Assembly (NCBI RefSeq): GCF_001426505.1
Contig: NZ_LMEV01000019.1
Location: 92,639-156,638, forward strand
Direction: 5' to 3'
DNA length: 64,000 nucleotides
From: Variovorax sp. Root473
Lineage (GTDB): Bacteria; Pseudomonadota; Gammaproteobacteria; Burkholderiales; Burkholderiaceae_C
The notes under the pieces are model-generated. The model had not been told where the DNA came from. It ran no database searches and saw only the letters and a list, made by a program, of their open reading frames with translations. The position numbers and the translations under genes were made by a program. Below, one piece after another: positions 8,248 through 17,961 of the stretch; within the stretch, counting starts at the first letter, position 1; every line of letters starts with the position of its first letter.

Positions 8248-9165
8248 TCAGCGGTCGTCGGCGCGGTCTGTGGCGCATCGCTCCAGATGCGCGACCAGCA
8301 GCTGCGCCGAGGGCGACAGCGTCGACTCGCTGCGAAAGCAGATCGCGAAGCGCCGGCGCGCCCACTCGTCCGTGAGCGGCATCAGCCGCAGCCCGAAGGC
8401 CTCGGTGAAGGGCCGGGCGACCTCCGCCGGCACCACGCTGATGGCCAGCCCGGCGCGCACCACGCGCAGCGCCGCATCGAAGTTGGACACCAGCACGCGG
8501 TATACAAGCGGTTTGCCGGCCACTGCGGCTTCGCGCGCGAGCATCAGCTGCACGGCGCTCAGCGCCGGCATGCCGACGAATTCGTGGTCGAGCACTTGCT
8601 CGAAGCGCACCGCGTCGTGGCGGGCCACGGGGTGCGACGGGTGGGCCACGATGGCCAGGTGGTCGGAGCGGTAGTCGCGCCGCTCCAGGCCGTCGAGGTC
8701 GGCCGCGTCCCAGCACAGGCCGATGGACGCGATGCCCTCGCGGATGCCGCGCACGATCTCGGGGCTCACGCGTTCTTCCATGTCGACGCGGATGTTGCGG
8801 TGCGCCGGGTCCTGCAGGAAGCCGGCCACGTCCTCGGCCAGCGATTCGGCCATGACGGAGGCCGACGCCAGGATGCGCACATGCCCGCGCGCGCCGCCCG
8901 CATACGCGGCCATGTCGCGCTCGATGCGGGTGGCGCTGCCGAGCATGGCGCGCGCATGTTCGAGCAGCGTTTCGCCGGCCGGCGTGGGCACCACGCCGCG
9001 GCGCTTGCGCAGCAGCAGCGGCGTGCCGACCGTGTCTTCGAGCTGCGCGAGGCGCTTGCTGATCGCCGAGCCGACGATGTTGGCCTGCTCGCCGGCGCGC
9101 GCGATGCTGCGGCTGTCGCAGACGGCCACGAACAGGCGCAGGGTGGTCAGGTCGAGGTCTCTCAT
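8248..9165 (-). CDS. LysR family transcriptional regulator
   Basis: A 305-residue regulator. The N-terminal winged helix (TLRLFVAVCDSRSIARAGEQANIVGSAISKRLAQLE) is the LysR DNA-binding domain; residues ~90-300 form the periplasmic-binding-protein-like effector domain. It is divergent from the HMG-CoA-lyase-family gene at 9265, separated by 99 bases containing an inverted repeat (9178-9196). This is the classical layout for a LysR activator of a divergent operon. The MBL gene lies 119 bases downstream on the same strand and could be read from the same transcript, but its signal peptide start suggests an independent unit. Confidence 0.92.
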   Translation of the reverse strand: MRDLDLTTLRLFVAVCDSRSIARAGEQANIVGSAISKRLAQLEDTVGTPLLLRKRRGVVPTPAGETLLEHARAMLGSATRIERDMAAYAGGARGHVRILASASVMAESLAEDVAGFLQDPAHRNIRVDMEERVSPEIVRGIREGIASIGLCWDAADLDGLERRDYRSDHLAIVAHPSHPVARHDAVRFEQVLDHEFVGMPALSAVQLMLAREAAVAGKPLVYRVLVSNFDAALRVVRAGLAISVVPAEVARPFTEAFGLRLMPLTDEWARRRFAICFRSESTLSPSAQLLVAHLERCATDRADDR

Positions 9166-9177
9166 GAAGTTCCAATC

Positions 9178-9196
9178 TGGAAGCGAATGGCTTCCA
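9178..9196. promoter_or_regulatory. Inverted repeat, probable LysR operator
   Basis: TGGAAGC-GAATG-GCTTCCA is a perfect 7-5-7 inverted repeat with T at one end and A at the other, in the gap between the divergent LysR gene and the lyase operon. A second pair (GAAGTTCC at 9166-9173 and GGAACTTC at 9220-9227) brackets it. LysR regulators bind interrupted palindromes of this kind. Confidence 0.5.
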
Positions 9197-9264
9197 AAAT
9201 ATACCTTCAGGACTGATTCGGAACTTCTACGATCGAGGCCATTCCCCCACGACGGAGACAAAAC

Positions 9265-10212
9265 TTGATTCACGCCTTCCTGCCGCCGCGCGCGGTCGTT
9301 CGCGAAGTGGGCCTGCGCGACGGGCTGCAAAGCATCGCCCGCGTGCTGCCCACGGCGCACAAGCTCGAATGGATCCGCGACGCGCACGCGGCCGGTCAGC
9401 GCGAGATCGAGGTCGGCTCCTTCGTGCCGGCGCACCTGTTGCCGCAGCTGGCCGACACGGCCGAGCTGCTGGCGTATGCGAAGACGCTGCCGGGCCTGTT
9501 CGCTTCGGTGCTCGTGCCCAACCTCAAGGGCGCGGAGCGCGCCATCGCCGGCGAAGCCGACCTGATGATGGTGCCGCTGTCGGCCAGCCATGCGCACAGC
9601 CTCGCCAACCTGCGCAAGACGCCCGACGAGGTGGTGGCCGAGGTCGGCCGCATGCGCGCCGCGCGCGATGCGGCGGGCTCGAAGACGCTGATCGATGGCG
9701 GCGTGGGCACGGCGTTCGGCTGCACGCTGCAGGGTCATGTCGACCCCGACGAAGTGCTGCGACTGATGCAGGCGCTGCTCGACGCGGGCGCCGACCGCGT
9801 GAGCCTGGCCGACACGGTGGGCTACGCCGATCCGGCGATGGTGCGCAGCCTGTTCGAGCGCGCGTTGCGCATCGCGGGCGACCGCCTCTGGTGCGGCCAT
9901 TTCCACGACACGCGTGGCCTCGGGCTCGCCAATGTCTACGCCGCGCTGGAGGTCGGCGTGACGCGTTTCGATGCGTGCCTGGCCGGCATCGGCGGCTGTC
10001 CGCATGCGCCGGGCGCGAGCGGCAATGTCGACACCGAAGACCTGATCTTCATGCTCGAGAGCATGGGCGTCGTCACGGGCGTCGATCTGCCGAAACTGCT
10101 CGATCTGAGGAAGCGCGTGGCGGGCTGGCTCGATGGCGAGACGCTGCAAGGCACGGTGTGGCGCGCGGGTTTTCCGAAGACCTTTGCACGTGCGGAAGGC
10201 GTCGCGGCATGA
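9265..10212 (+). CDS. Hydroxymethylglutaryl-CoA lyase family protein
   Basis: A 315-residue TIM-barrel lyase of the HMGL-like family, which cleaves HMG-CoA or related 3-hydroxy acyl-CoAs to acetyl-CoA and a keto product. Visible marks are REVGLRDGLQ at the N-terminus (catalytic Arg and Asp), HFHDTRGLGLANVYAALE for the metal-binding histidines near residue 215, and the G-loop GIGGCPHAPGASGNVDTED with the catalytic Cys. The loop has CPHAPG where HMG-CoA lyases usually have CPYAKG, so a citramalyl-CoA or other substrate is possible. The start is TTG with GGAG upstream; no better start fits. It overlaps the CoA transferase by four bases. Confidence 0.88.
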   Translation: MIHAFLPPRAVVREVGLRDGLQSIARVLPTAHKLEWIRDAHAAGQREIEVGSFVPAHLLPQLADTAELLAYAKTLPGLFASVLVPNLKGAERAIAGEADLMMVPLSASHAHSLANLRKTPDEVVAEVGRMRAARDAAGSKTLIDGGVGTAFGCTLQGHVDPDEVLRLMQALLDAGADRVSLADTVGYADPAMVRSLFERALRIAGDRLWCGHFHDTRGLGLANVYAALEVGVTRFDACLAGIGGCPHAPGASGNVDTEDLIFMLESMGVVTGVDLPKLLDLRKRVAGWLDGETLQGTVWRAGFPKTFARAEGVAA

Positions 10213-11408
10213 GCACGGAGGAAAAACGCCTGCCGCTCACGGGCATCCGCGTGGTCGAGTTCACGCACATGGTGATGGGGCCGACCTGCGGCATGGTGCT
10301 TGCCGACCTGGGCGCCGAAGTCATCAAGGTCGAGCCGATCGAGGGCGACCGCACGCGGCACCTGCTGGGCGCGGGCGCGGGCTTCTTCCCGATGTTCAAC
10401 CGCAACAAGAAGAGCATCGCGCTCGACCTGCGCAACCCGCAGGGGCTCGAGGCCGCGCTGCGGCTGTGCGGCACGGCCGACGTGGTGGCACAGAATTTCC
10501 GCCCCGGCACGATGGACAAGTACGGCCTGGGCTATGCCGCGCTCGGCAAGCTCAATCCGCGCCTCGTGTACGTGAACCACACGGGTTTCCTGCCCGGTCC
10601 CTACGAACATCGCACCGCGCTTGACGAGGTGGTGCAGATGATGGGCGGGCTGGCCTACATGACGGGCCGCCCGGGCGATCCGCTGCGCGCGGGCACGAGC
10701 GTGAACGACATCATGGGCGGCATGTTCGGCGCCATCGGCGCCATCGCCGCGCTGATGCAGCGCGCTGAAACCGGCAAGGGCCAGGAGGTGCAGTCGGCGC
10801 TGTTCGAGAACAACGTGTTCCTCGTCGGCCAGCACATGCTGCAGTACGCGATCACGGGGCAGGCCGCCGCGCCGATGCCCGAGCGCATCTCGGCCTGGGC
10901 GCTGTACGACGTGTTCACCGTGAAGGACGGCGAGCAGATCTTCCTGGCGGCGGTGAGCGACGCGCAGTGGACGGTGTTCTGCGACGCGCTGGGCTTCGAC
11001 GACCTGAAGGCCGACCCGGCCCTGCGCACGAACAACGACCGCGTGCGCCTGCGGCCCACGCTGCTGGCCGACCTGCGCGCCCGGCTCGCCGCCCGTTCGG
11101 CCGCCGAGCTGTCTGCGATCTTCGAGGCGCGCGGCCTGCCGTTCGCGCCGATCACGCGGCCCGAAGACCTGTATGCCGATCCGCACCTGCAGGCCACCGG
11201 CGGCCTTGCGGACATCCGCTTGCCCGACGGCGAGCGCGCCGGCGAAATGGCGCAGACGACGCTGTTCCCCATCACGCTCGGCGGCGAGCGCCTGGGCGTG
11301 CGGCTGCATCCGCCGACGCTGGGCGAACACACGCGCGAACTGCTGGCCGAACTGGGCTACGAGGGCGCGCAGATCGCGGCGATGCAGGCCGACGCGGCCG
11401 TCGCCTGA
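10209..11408 (+). CDS. Family III CoA transferase (CaiB/BaiF)
   Basis: A 399-residue family III CoA transferase that moves CoA between an acyl-CoA donor and a carboxylate. The N-terminus LTGIRVVEFTHMVMGPTCGMVLADLGAEVIKVE is the family signature, and Asp167 in GTSVNDIMGG is the expected catalytic aspartate. The ATGA overlap with the lyase argues that the two act in sequence: this enzyme makes the CoA ester and the lyase cleaves it. Human SUGCT and itaconate/citramalate CoA transferases are members of the same family; the actual substrate cannot be read. Confidence 0.92.
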   Translation: MSTEEKRLPLTGIRVVEFTHMVMGPTCGMVLADLGAEVIKVEPIEGDRTRHLLGAGAGFFPMFNRNKKSIALDLRNPQGLEAALRLCGTADVVAQNFRPGTMDKYGLGYAALGKLNPRLVYVNHTGFLPGPYEHRTALDEVVQMMGGLAYMTGRPGDPLRAGTSVNDIMGGMFGAIGAIAALMQRAETGKGQEVQSALFENNVFLVGQHMLQYAITGQAAAPMPERISAWALYDVFTVKDGEQIFLAAVSDAQWTVFCDALGFDDLKADPALRTNNDRVRLRPTLLADLRARLAARSAAELSAIFEARGLPFAPITRPEDLYADPHLQATGGLADIRLPDGERAGEMAQTTLFPITLGGERLGVRLHPPTLGEHTRELLAELGYEGAQIAAMQADAAVA

Positions 11409-11442
11409 GTACTTCATCAAAAACGAGACGAGAGACAAGACC

Positions 11443-12429
11443 ATGACCACGAACCTTTTTCCGATGAGCCGCCGCGCGATGCTGGGCCTGGGCGCGAGCG
11501 CCGCGGCGCTCGCCACCTTTCCCGCGCTCGCGCAGGGCTCCGACAAACCGATTCGCTTCATCCTGCCGATCAGCGCCGGCTCGGGCGTGGACAACATCGT
11601 GCGCGCCGCGTCGGTGTCACTTGGCAAGGCCTTCGGCCAGCCGGTGGTGATCGAGAACATGCCGGGCGCGGGCGGCATCACCGGCACGTCGGCCATCGTG
11701 AAAGCGGCGCCCGACGGGCTCACGCTGGGCATGGTGTCGAACAACCATGTGATCAACCCGAGCGTGTTCAAGAAGATGCCGTTCGATGCCATCAACGACA
11801 TCACGCCGATCAGCGTGGTCGGCGCGACGCCGCTCGTGCTGATGGTGAACCCCAAGCTGCCCGCGAAGAACGTGAAGGAACTCGTGGCGCTCCTGCGCGC
11901 GAAGCCCGACGGCTACAACTACGCCTCGTCGGGCAACGGCACCATCATCCACCTGGCTGGCGAGATGTTCATGGACGAAGCCGGCGTCAAGGCGCGGCAC
12001 ATTCCCTACAAGGGCACCGGCCCGATGGTGACCGACATGATGGCGGGCCAGGTCGAGATCGGCGTGGTCGCGCTGCCTGCCGTGCAGCAGCACATCAAGA
12101 GCGGCGCGCTGCGCGCCATCGGCGTATGCGGGCCCGCACGCTCGCCAGCCGCGTCGGACATTCCCACGATTGCGGAGCAGGGCTTGCCGAACTACGCGGT
12201 CGAAGGCTGGTTTGCGGTGATCGGCCCGCCGAAGATGCAGGCCGCCGACATCAAGCGCGCGCACGACGCGGTGGCGGCCGCCTACACCAGCGCCGAGGTG
12301 CGCGAGGCGATGGACAAGCAGGGCAACGTCATCAAGCCCACGTCGCCCGAAGAGGCCGCGAGCTACTTCCGCAGCGAGGCCGCGCGCTATGCGGCGCTGG
12401 TGAAGAGGGCGAACGTGGTGCTGGAGTGA
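11443..12429 (+). CDS. Bug-type tripartite tricarboxylate transporter substrate-binding protein
   Basis: A 328-residue periplasmic binding protein of the Bug/TctC family. The leader is twin-arginine-like (MSRRAMLGLGASAAAL ... ALAQ). The mature protein starts with KPIRFILPISAGSGVDNIVRA and carries VVIENMPGAGG near residue 65, both diagnostic of Bug receptors. These bind small carboxylates. No TctA/TctB membrane partner is nearby, which is common for the many orphan Bug proteins of this group. It follows the CoA transferase by 34 bases, so it probably captures the acid that the two enzymes use. Confidence 0.92.
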   Translation: MTTNLFPMSRRAMLGLGASAAALATFPALAQGSDKPIRFILPISAGSGVDNIVRAASVSLGKAFGQPVVIENMPGAGGITGTSAIVKAAPDGLTLGMVSNNHVINPSVFKKMPFDAINDITPISVVGATPLVLMVNPKLPAKNVKELVALLRAKPDGYNYASSGNGTIIHLAGEMFMDEAGVKARHIPYKGTGPMVTDMMAGQVEIGVVALPAVQQHIKSGALRAIGVCGPARSPAASDIPTIAEQGLPNYAVEGWFAVIGPPKMQAADIKRAHDAVAAAYTSAEVREAMDKQGNVIKPTSPEEAASYFRSEAARYAALVKRANVVLE

Positions 12430-12451
12430 GCCGACGGGCTCAGAAGGCTGC

Positions 12452-12772
12452 TCAGGCCGCGCTCGTGAGCTTGAGCCCGAGGATGCCCGCGACGATCAGG
12501 CCCACGCAGATCAGCCGTGCGGCGTTCGCGGGCTCGTGGAACAGGAAGATGCCCAGGATCACCGTGCCCACCGCGCCGATGCCGGTCCACACCGCGTAGG
12601 CCGTGCCCACGGGCAGCGAGCGCATCGCCCAGCCCAGCAGCACGACGCTGAGCACCATCGACAGCGCGGTGCCGACTGAAGGCCAGAGTCTGGTGAAGCC
12701 TTCGGTGTACTTCAGGCCGATGGCCCAGCCCACTTCGAGCAGGCCCGCAATCAACAACACGCCCCACGCCAT
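12452..12772 (-). CDS. Small multidrug resistance family transporter, SugE/Gdx subtype
   Basis: A 106-residue protein with four membrane helices and the essential membrane glutamate Glu13 (IAGLLEVGWAIGLKYTEGF). The EVGW...KYTEGF pattern and the absence of drug-transporter residues place it in the SugE/Gdx branch, whose characterised members export guanidinium and some quaternary ammonium compounds as dimers. No guanidine riboswitch can sit upstream because the HPP-CBS gene ends only 37 bases away on the same strand. It converges with the Bug gene. Confidence 0.88.
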   Translation of the reverse strand: MAWGVLLIAGLLEVGWAIGLKYTEGFTRLWPSVGTALSMVLSVVLLGWAMRSLPVGTAYAVWTGIGAVGTVILGIFLFHEPANAARLICVGLIVAGILGLKLTSAA

Positions 12773-12809
12773 GTGCGCTCCTTGATGGGAAGAAGAGAAG
12801 AAGAGGGTT

Positions 12810-13940
12810 TCAGTTTTCAGGTCGCACGGCCCGGTAAAGGGCGCGCACGAAATCGGACTGCGTGATCATGCCGGTGAGCCGCTTCTCACTGTCGATGATG
12901 GGGATATGGTGATGGCCGCCTTCGGAGAACAGCGGCACCAGCTCGACCACGGGCCGGTCGGCGCTGGCCACGCGCACCTGGCGCGTCATGATCTGGCCGA
13001 CCACTTCGGGCTTGTTCGACATCACCGTGCGCGTCGCACGGATCAGGTCGCGCAGCCGGCCCGCGATGCCGTCGTGGTGCTGCAGGTCGAGCTGGCGGAA
13101 GAAGTCGGCCTGCGTCACGATGCCGACCACGCGGCGCGTGCGGTCGGTCACCGGCAGGGCCTTGATGCGGTGCTGGTGCATGAGCGTCCAGGCCTCTTGC
13201 AGCGGCGTGCCGAACTCCACCGAGATCGGCGTGCGCGACATGATGTCGGCGCAGTGCAGCGTGCCCAGGCGGCGCTTGTACGACTCGAGCTCGGTCTGCT
13301 GGATGAGCGACTCGAGGTCGTCGCGGCTGATGTCGAGCACCTGGTTGTAGCGGGCCAGCACGGCGTCGACGTCGGCCTGGCTGAAGCGCGCGTCGGGCGA
13401 GGGCGGGCGCGCCACCTGCACGTGCGGATAGCGCCGACCCGTGAGCGTGTTGTAGGCCACGCCGGCCAGCACCAGCAGCAGCGAGTTGGTGAAGAACGGA
13501 AAGAGCGCCGACGAGAACTGCGTGGTGTGCGTGAGCACCGCGAGCAACGCTGCGGCACCGCCCGGCGGGTGCAGGCAGCGCGCGAAGAACATCAGGCCGA
13601 TGGCGCCACCCACGGCCACGGCGGCGGCCAGGGCGGGGTCGGGAATCCAGTTGGCGCTGGCAATGCCGACCACGGCCGACAGCGTATTGCCGCCGATCAC
13701 CGACCAGGGTTGCGCCAGCGGGCTCGCGGGCACCGCGAACACCAGCACGGCGCTGGCGCCCAGCGGCGCGATCAGCCAGACGGCGCCGCCCAGCGAACCG
13801 GCCAGCCAGCGGCACAGCACAGCCGTGACGAACAGTCCGAGGACAGCGCCGCCCACGGCGCGCAGCCGTTCCCGCGCATTGACGTTGGAAGGGCCCGGCA
13901 GCCAGGCGCGCAGGTAGGTCCACAGTGTGGCGAATCGCAT
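12810..13940 (-). CDS. HPP family membrane protein with C-terminal CBS pair
   Basis: A 376-residue protein. The first ~170 residues form four or five membrane helices with the family signature FARCLHPPGGAAALLAV near residue 123. Residues ~235-375 are two CBS domains (ADIMSRTPISVEFGTPLQEAW and VGQIMTRQVRVASADRPVVEL), which usually bind adenine nucleotides. HPP-domain proteins have been linked to nitrite transport in plastids and cyanobacteria; a role in anion transport gated by nucleotide is inference. Thirteen bases separate it from the MFS gene upstream on the same strand. Confidence 0.9.
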   Translation of the reverse strand: MRFATLWTYLRAWLPGPSNVNARERLRAVGGAVLGLFVTAVLCRWLAGSLGGAVWLIAPLGASAVLVFAVPASPLAQPWSVIGGNTLSAVVGIASANWIPDPALAAAVAVGGAIGLMFFARCLHPPGGAAALLAVLTHTTQFSSALFPFFTNSLLLVLAGVAYNTLTGRRYPHVQVARPPSPDARFSQADVDAVLARYNQVLDISRDDLESLIQQTELESYKRRLGTLHCADIMSRTPISVEFGTPLQEAWTLMHQHRIKALPVTDRTRRVVGIVTQADFFRQLDLQHHDGIAGRLRDLIRATRTVMSNKPEVVGQIMTRQVRVASADRPVVELVPLFSEGGHHHIPIIDSEKRLTGMITQSDFVRALYRAVRPEN

Positions 13941-13953
13941 CCCGATGTCCTTC

Positions 13954-15192
13954 TCAGGCTTCTTCGTGAGCCACCCGCCGCCCGATGTCCGGCCAGCGGC
14001 CGTGCAGCCAGACCCAGGCGACCAGCCCGATGACGAGCATCAGCGCCGAGGTCAGCGCCAGCGCCAGCGTGGAGTGCATCACCAGTGGCGCGATGGCGCC
14101 GGCCACCACGCCGTTGGCGGTGGAGCCGATCACGGCCTGCAGCGACGACGCCATGCCGCGGCGCTCGGGATGCAGGTCGAGCACCAGCAGCGTGACCACC
14201 GGCACCATCAGCGCCCAGCCGAAGGCGAACACCGCGAGCGGCCACACGGCCCACGCCACGTGCGGCACGAAGAAGATGTTGGCCACCACGTTGACCACCG
14301 AGGTGACCATCATGATCAGGAAGCCGTCGCGGATCTGCCGCTTGGGCGCCACCTTGCCCGCCATGCGGCCGCTGGCGCGCGCGCCGAGCATGATGCCGCC
14401 GATGGTCAGCAGGAAGAACCAGAAGAACTGCTGCGGCTGCAGCGCCAGGTGGTCGCCCAGGAACGCGGGCGCGGCCAGTACGTAGAGGAACATGCCGTTG
14501 AAAGGCACGCCGCTCGCAAAGGCCAGCAGCAGAAAACGCGGGTCGGAGCACAGGTCGCGGTAGCCGCGCATCAGGTGACGCACCTGAAAGGGCTGGCGAT
14601 GGTCCTTGTGCAGCGTCTCGGGCAGCAGCTTGTAGTTGGCGACGAACAGCACCACGCCCACGGCCACCAGGAACCAGAAGATCGAGTGCCAGCCCGCGTG
14701 CACGAACAGGAAGCCGCCCACGATGGGCGCGATGGCCGGCGCCACGCCGAAGTAGATCGTGACCTGGCTCATCACCCGCTGCGCCTCGGCCGGCGGGAAC
14801 ATGTCGCGGATGACAGCGCGCGACACCACGATGCCGGCACCCGTCGACAGGCCCTGCAGCCCACGGAACAGCACCAGCTGCGTGATGTTCTGCGACAGCG
14901 CGCAGCCCAGCGAGGCCAGCGTGAACACCGCCAGACCCCACAGCACCACGGGCCGGCGCCCGAAGCTGTCCGACAGCGCGCCGTGGAACAGGTTCATGAA
15001 GGCAAAGCCGAACAGGTAGGCCGAGAGCGTCTGCTGCATCTCGGCCGGCGTCGCGCCGATCGATTTCGCAATGCCCGAGAACGCCGGGATGTAGGTGTCG
15101 ATGGAGAAGGGCCCGAGCATGCCCAGCACGGCGAGCAGCACGGCAAGCGCCCAGCGCGGGGCTTGCCAGAGTTTGTCTGCATCGGGATTCAT
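13954..15192 (-). CDS. Bcr/CflA family multidrug efflux MFS transporter
   Basis: A 412-residue, 12-helix major facilitator protein. The early segment GPFSIDTYIPAFSGIAKSIGAT and the loop GALSDSFGRRPVVLWGL (motif A) are typical of Bcr/CflA drug:H+ antiporters. SRAVIRDMFPPAEAQRVMSQ (around residue 125) is the conserved fourth-helix region of that family. It is first of a minus-strand run with the HPP-CBS protein and the SMR transporter. Substrates are unknown; bicyclomycin, chloramphenicol or sulfonamide export is known for relatives. Confidence 0.9.
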   Translation of the reverse strand: MNPDADKLWQAPRWALAVLLAVLGMLGPFSIDTYIPAFSGIAKSIGATPAEMQQTLSAYLFGFAFMNLFHGALSDSFGRRPVVLWGLAVFTLASLGCALSQNITQLVLFRGLQGLSTGAGIVVSRAVIRDMFPPAEAQRVMSQVTIYFGVAPAIAPIVGGFLFVHAGWHSIFWFLVAVGVVLFVANYKLLPETLHKDHRQPFQVRHLMRGYRDLCSDPRFLLLAFASGVPFNGMFLYVLAAPAFLGDHLALQPQQFFWFFLLTIGGIMLGARASGRMAGKVAPKRQIRDGFLIMMVTSVVNVVANIFFVPHVAWAVWPLAVFAFGWALMVPVVTLLVLDLHPERRGMASSLQAVIGSTANGVVAGAIAPLVMHSTLALALTSALMLVIGLVAWVWLHGRWPDIGRRVAHEEA

Positions 15193-15242
15193 GGAAAGGC
15201 GGCTCCGTTGTACTTGTAGTGTGTGTCGGTGGAAAACAAACG

Positions 15243-15288
15243 AGAACGCCCGCCGCCCGGGTGAGGGGCAAGGCGGGCGCCTGGGCTT
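15243..15288 (-). terminator. Possible rpoD terminator
   Basis: GGCGGGCG and CGCCCGCC are complementary around a loop of about 17 bases, just after the rpoD stop, and on the minus strand are followed by a T-rich stretch (TTCTCGTTTGTTTTCC). The long loop makes this a weak candidate. Confidence 0.35.
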
Positions 15289-15301
15289 CAGCGAACCTGG
15301 A

Positions 15302-17662
<2,361 letters not shown>

Positions 17663-17957
17663 ACGACCTCGTTACGACAAGAAAGGACAAGCGGGATCAC
17701 AGGCGCGCCGTCACGCGGACAGCACCACCAGGCCCGTGCACAGGCACGGACAGAACAATTGGGAAATGAGGATTAAGTCCTCATCAGGCAAGATGTCGGG
17801 CGAACATTTGGTGTGCAGTCCTTGCGGTTATTGACCCTTTCCGCCGGAATTTACCGTTGGAGTGCGTTGCGCTAGGGGTCGGCCCGGAGGTGCTGCTGTC
17901 GCTCTTGCCTAATTTCGCCAGTTGCGAAGCCCTACATTATAGCCTGTTGCGCAAATT
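17663..17957 (-). other. 295-base rpoD leader
   Basis: This gene-free stretch between dnaG and rpoD holds a TATAAT at its dnaG end and, about 115 bases before the rpoD start, a small inverted repeat (ATGAGGA-CTTAA-TCCTCAT). I see no conserved RNA family or small ORF in it. Confidence 0.4.
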
Positions 17958-17961
17958 TCAA
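17936..17961 (-). promoter_or_regulatory. Candidate rpoD promoter at the end of dnaG
   Basis: On the minus strand a perfect TATAAT (17936-17941) lies just after the dnaG stop, with TTGAAA (17956-17961) overlapping the stop codon. The spacer is only 14 bases, shorter than the usual 16-18, so the -35 assignment is uncertain. A separate promoter here would let rpoD be expressed apart from dnaG. Confidence 0.45.

Noticed and set aside
12773..12809. Possible guanidine riboswitch before the SMR gene
   Set aside because: Only 37 bases separate it from the upstream gene on the same strand; there is no room for a riboswitch fold.
13927..15219. 430-codon plus-strand frame opposite the MFS transporter
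   Set aside because: His/Gln/Arg-rich shadow of a membrane protein gene.
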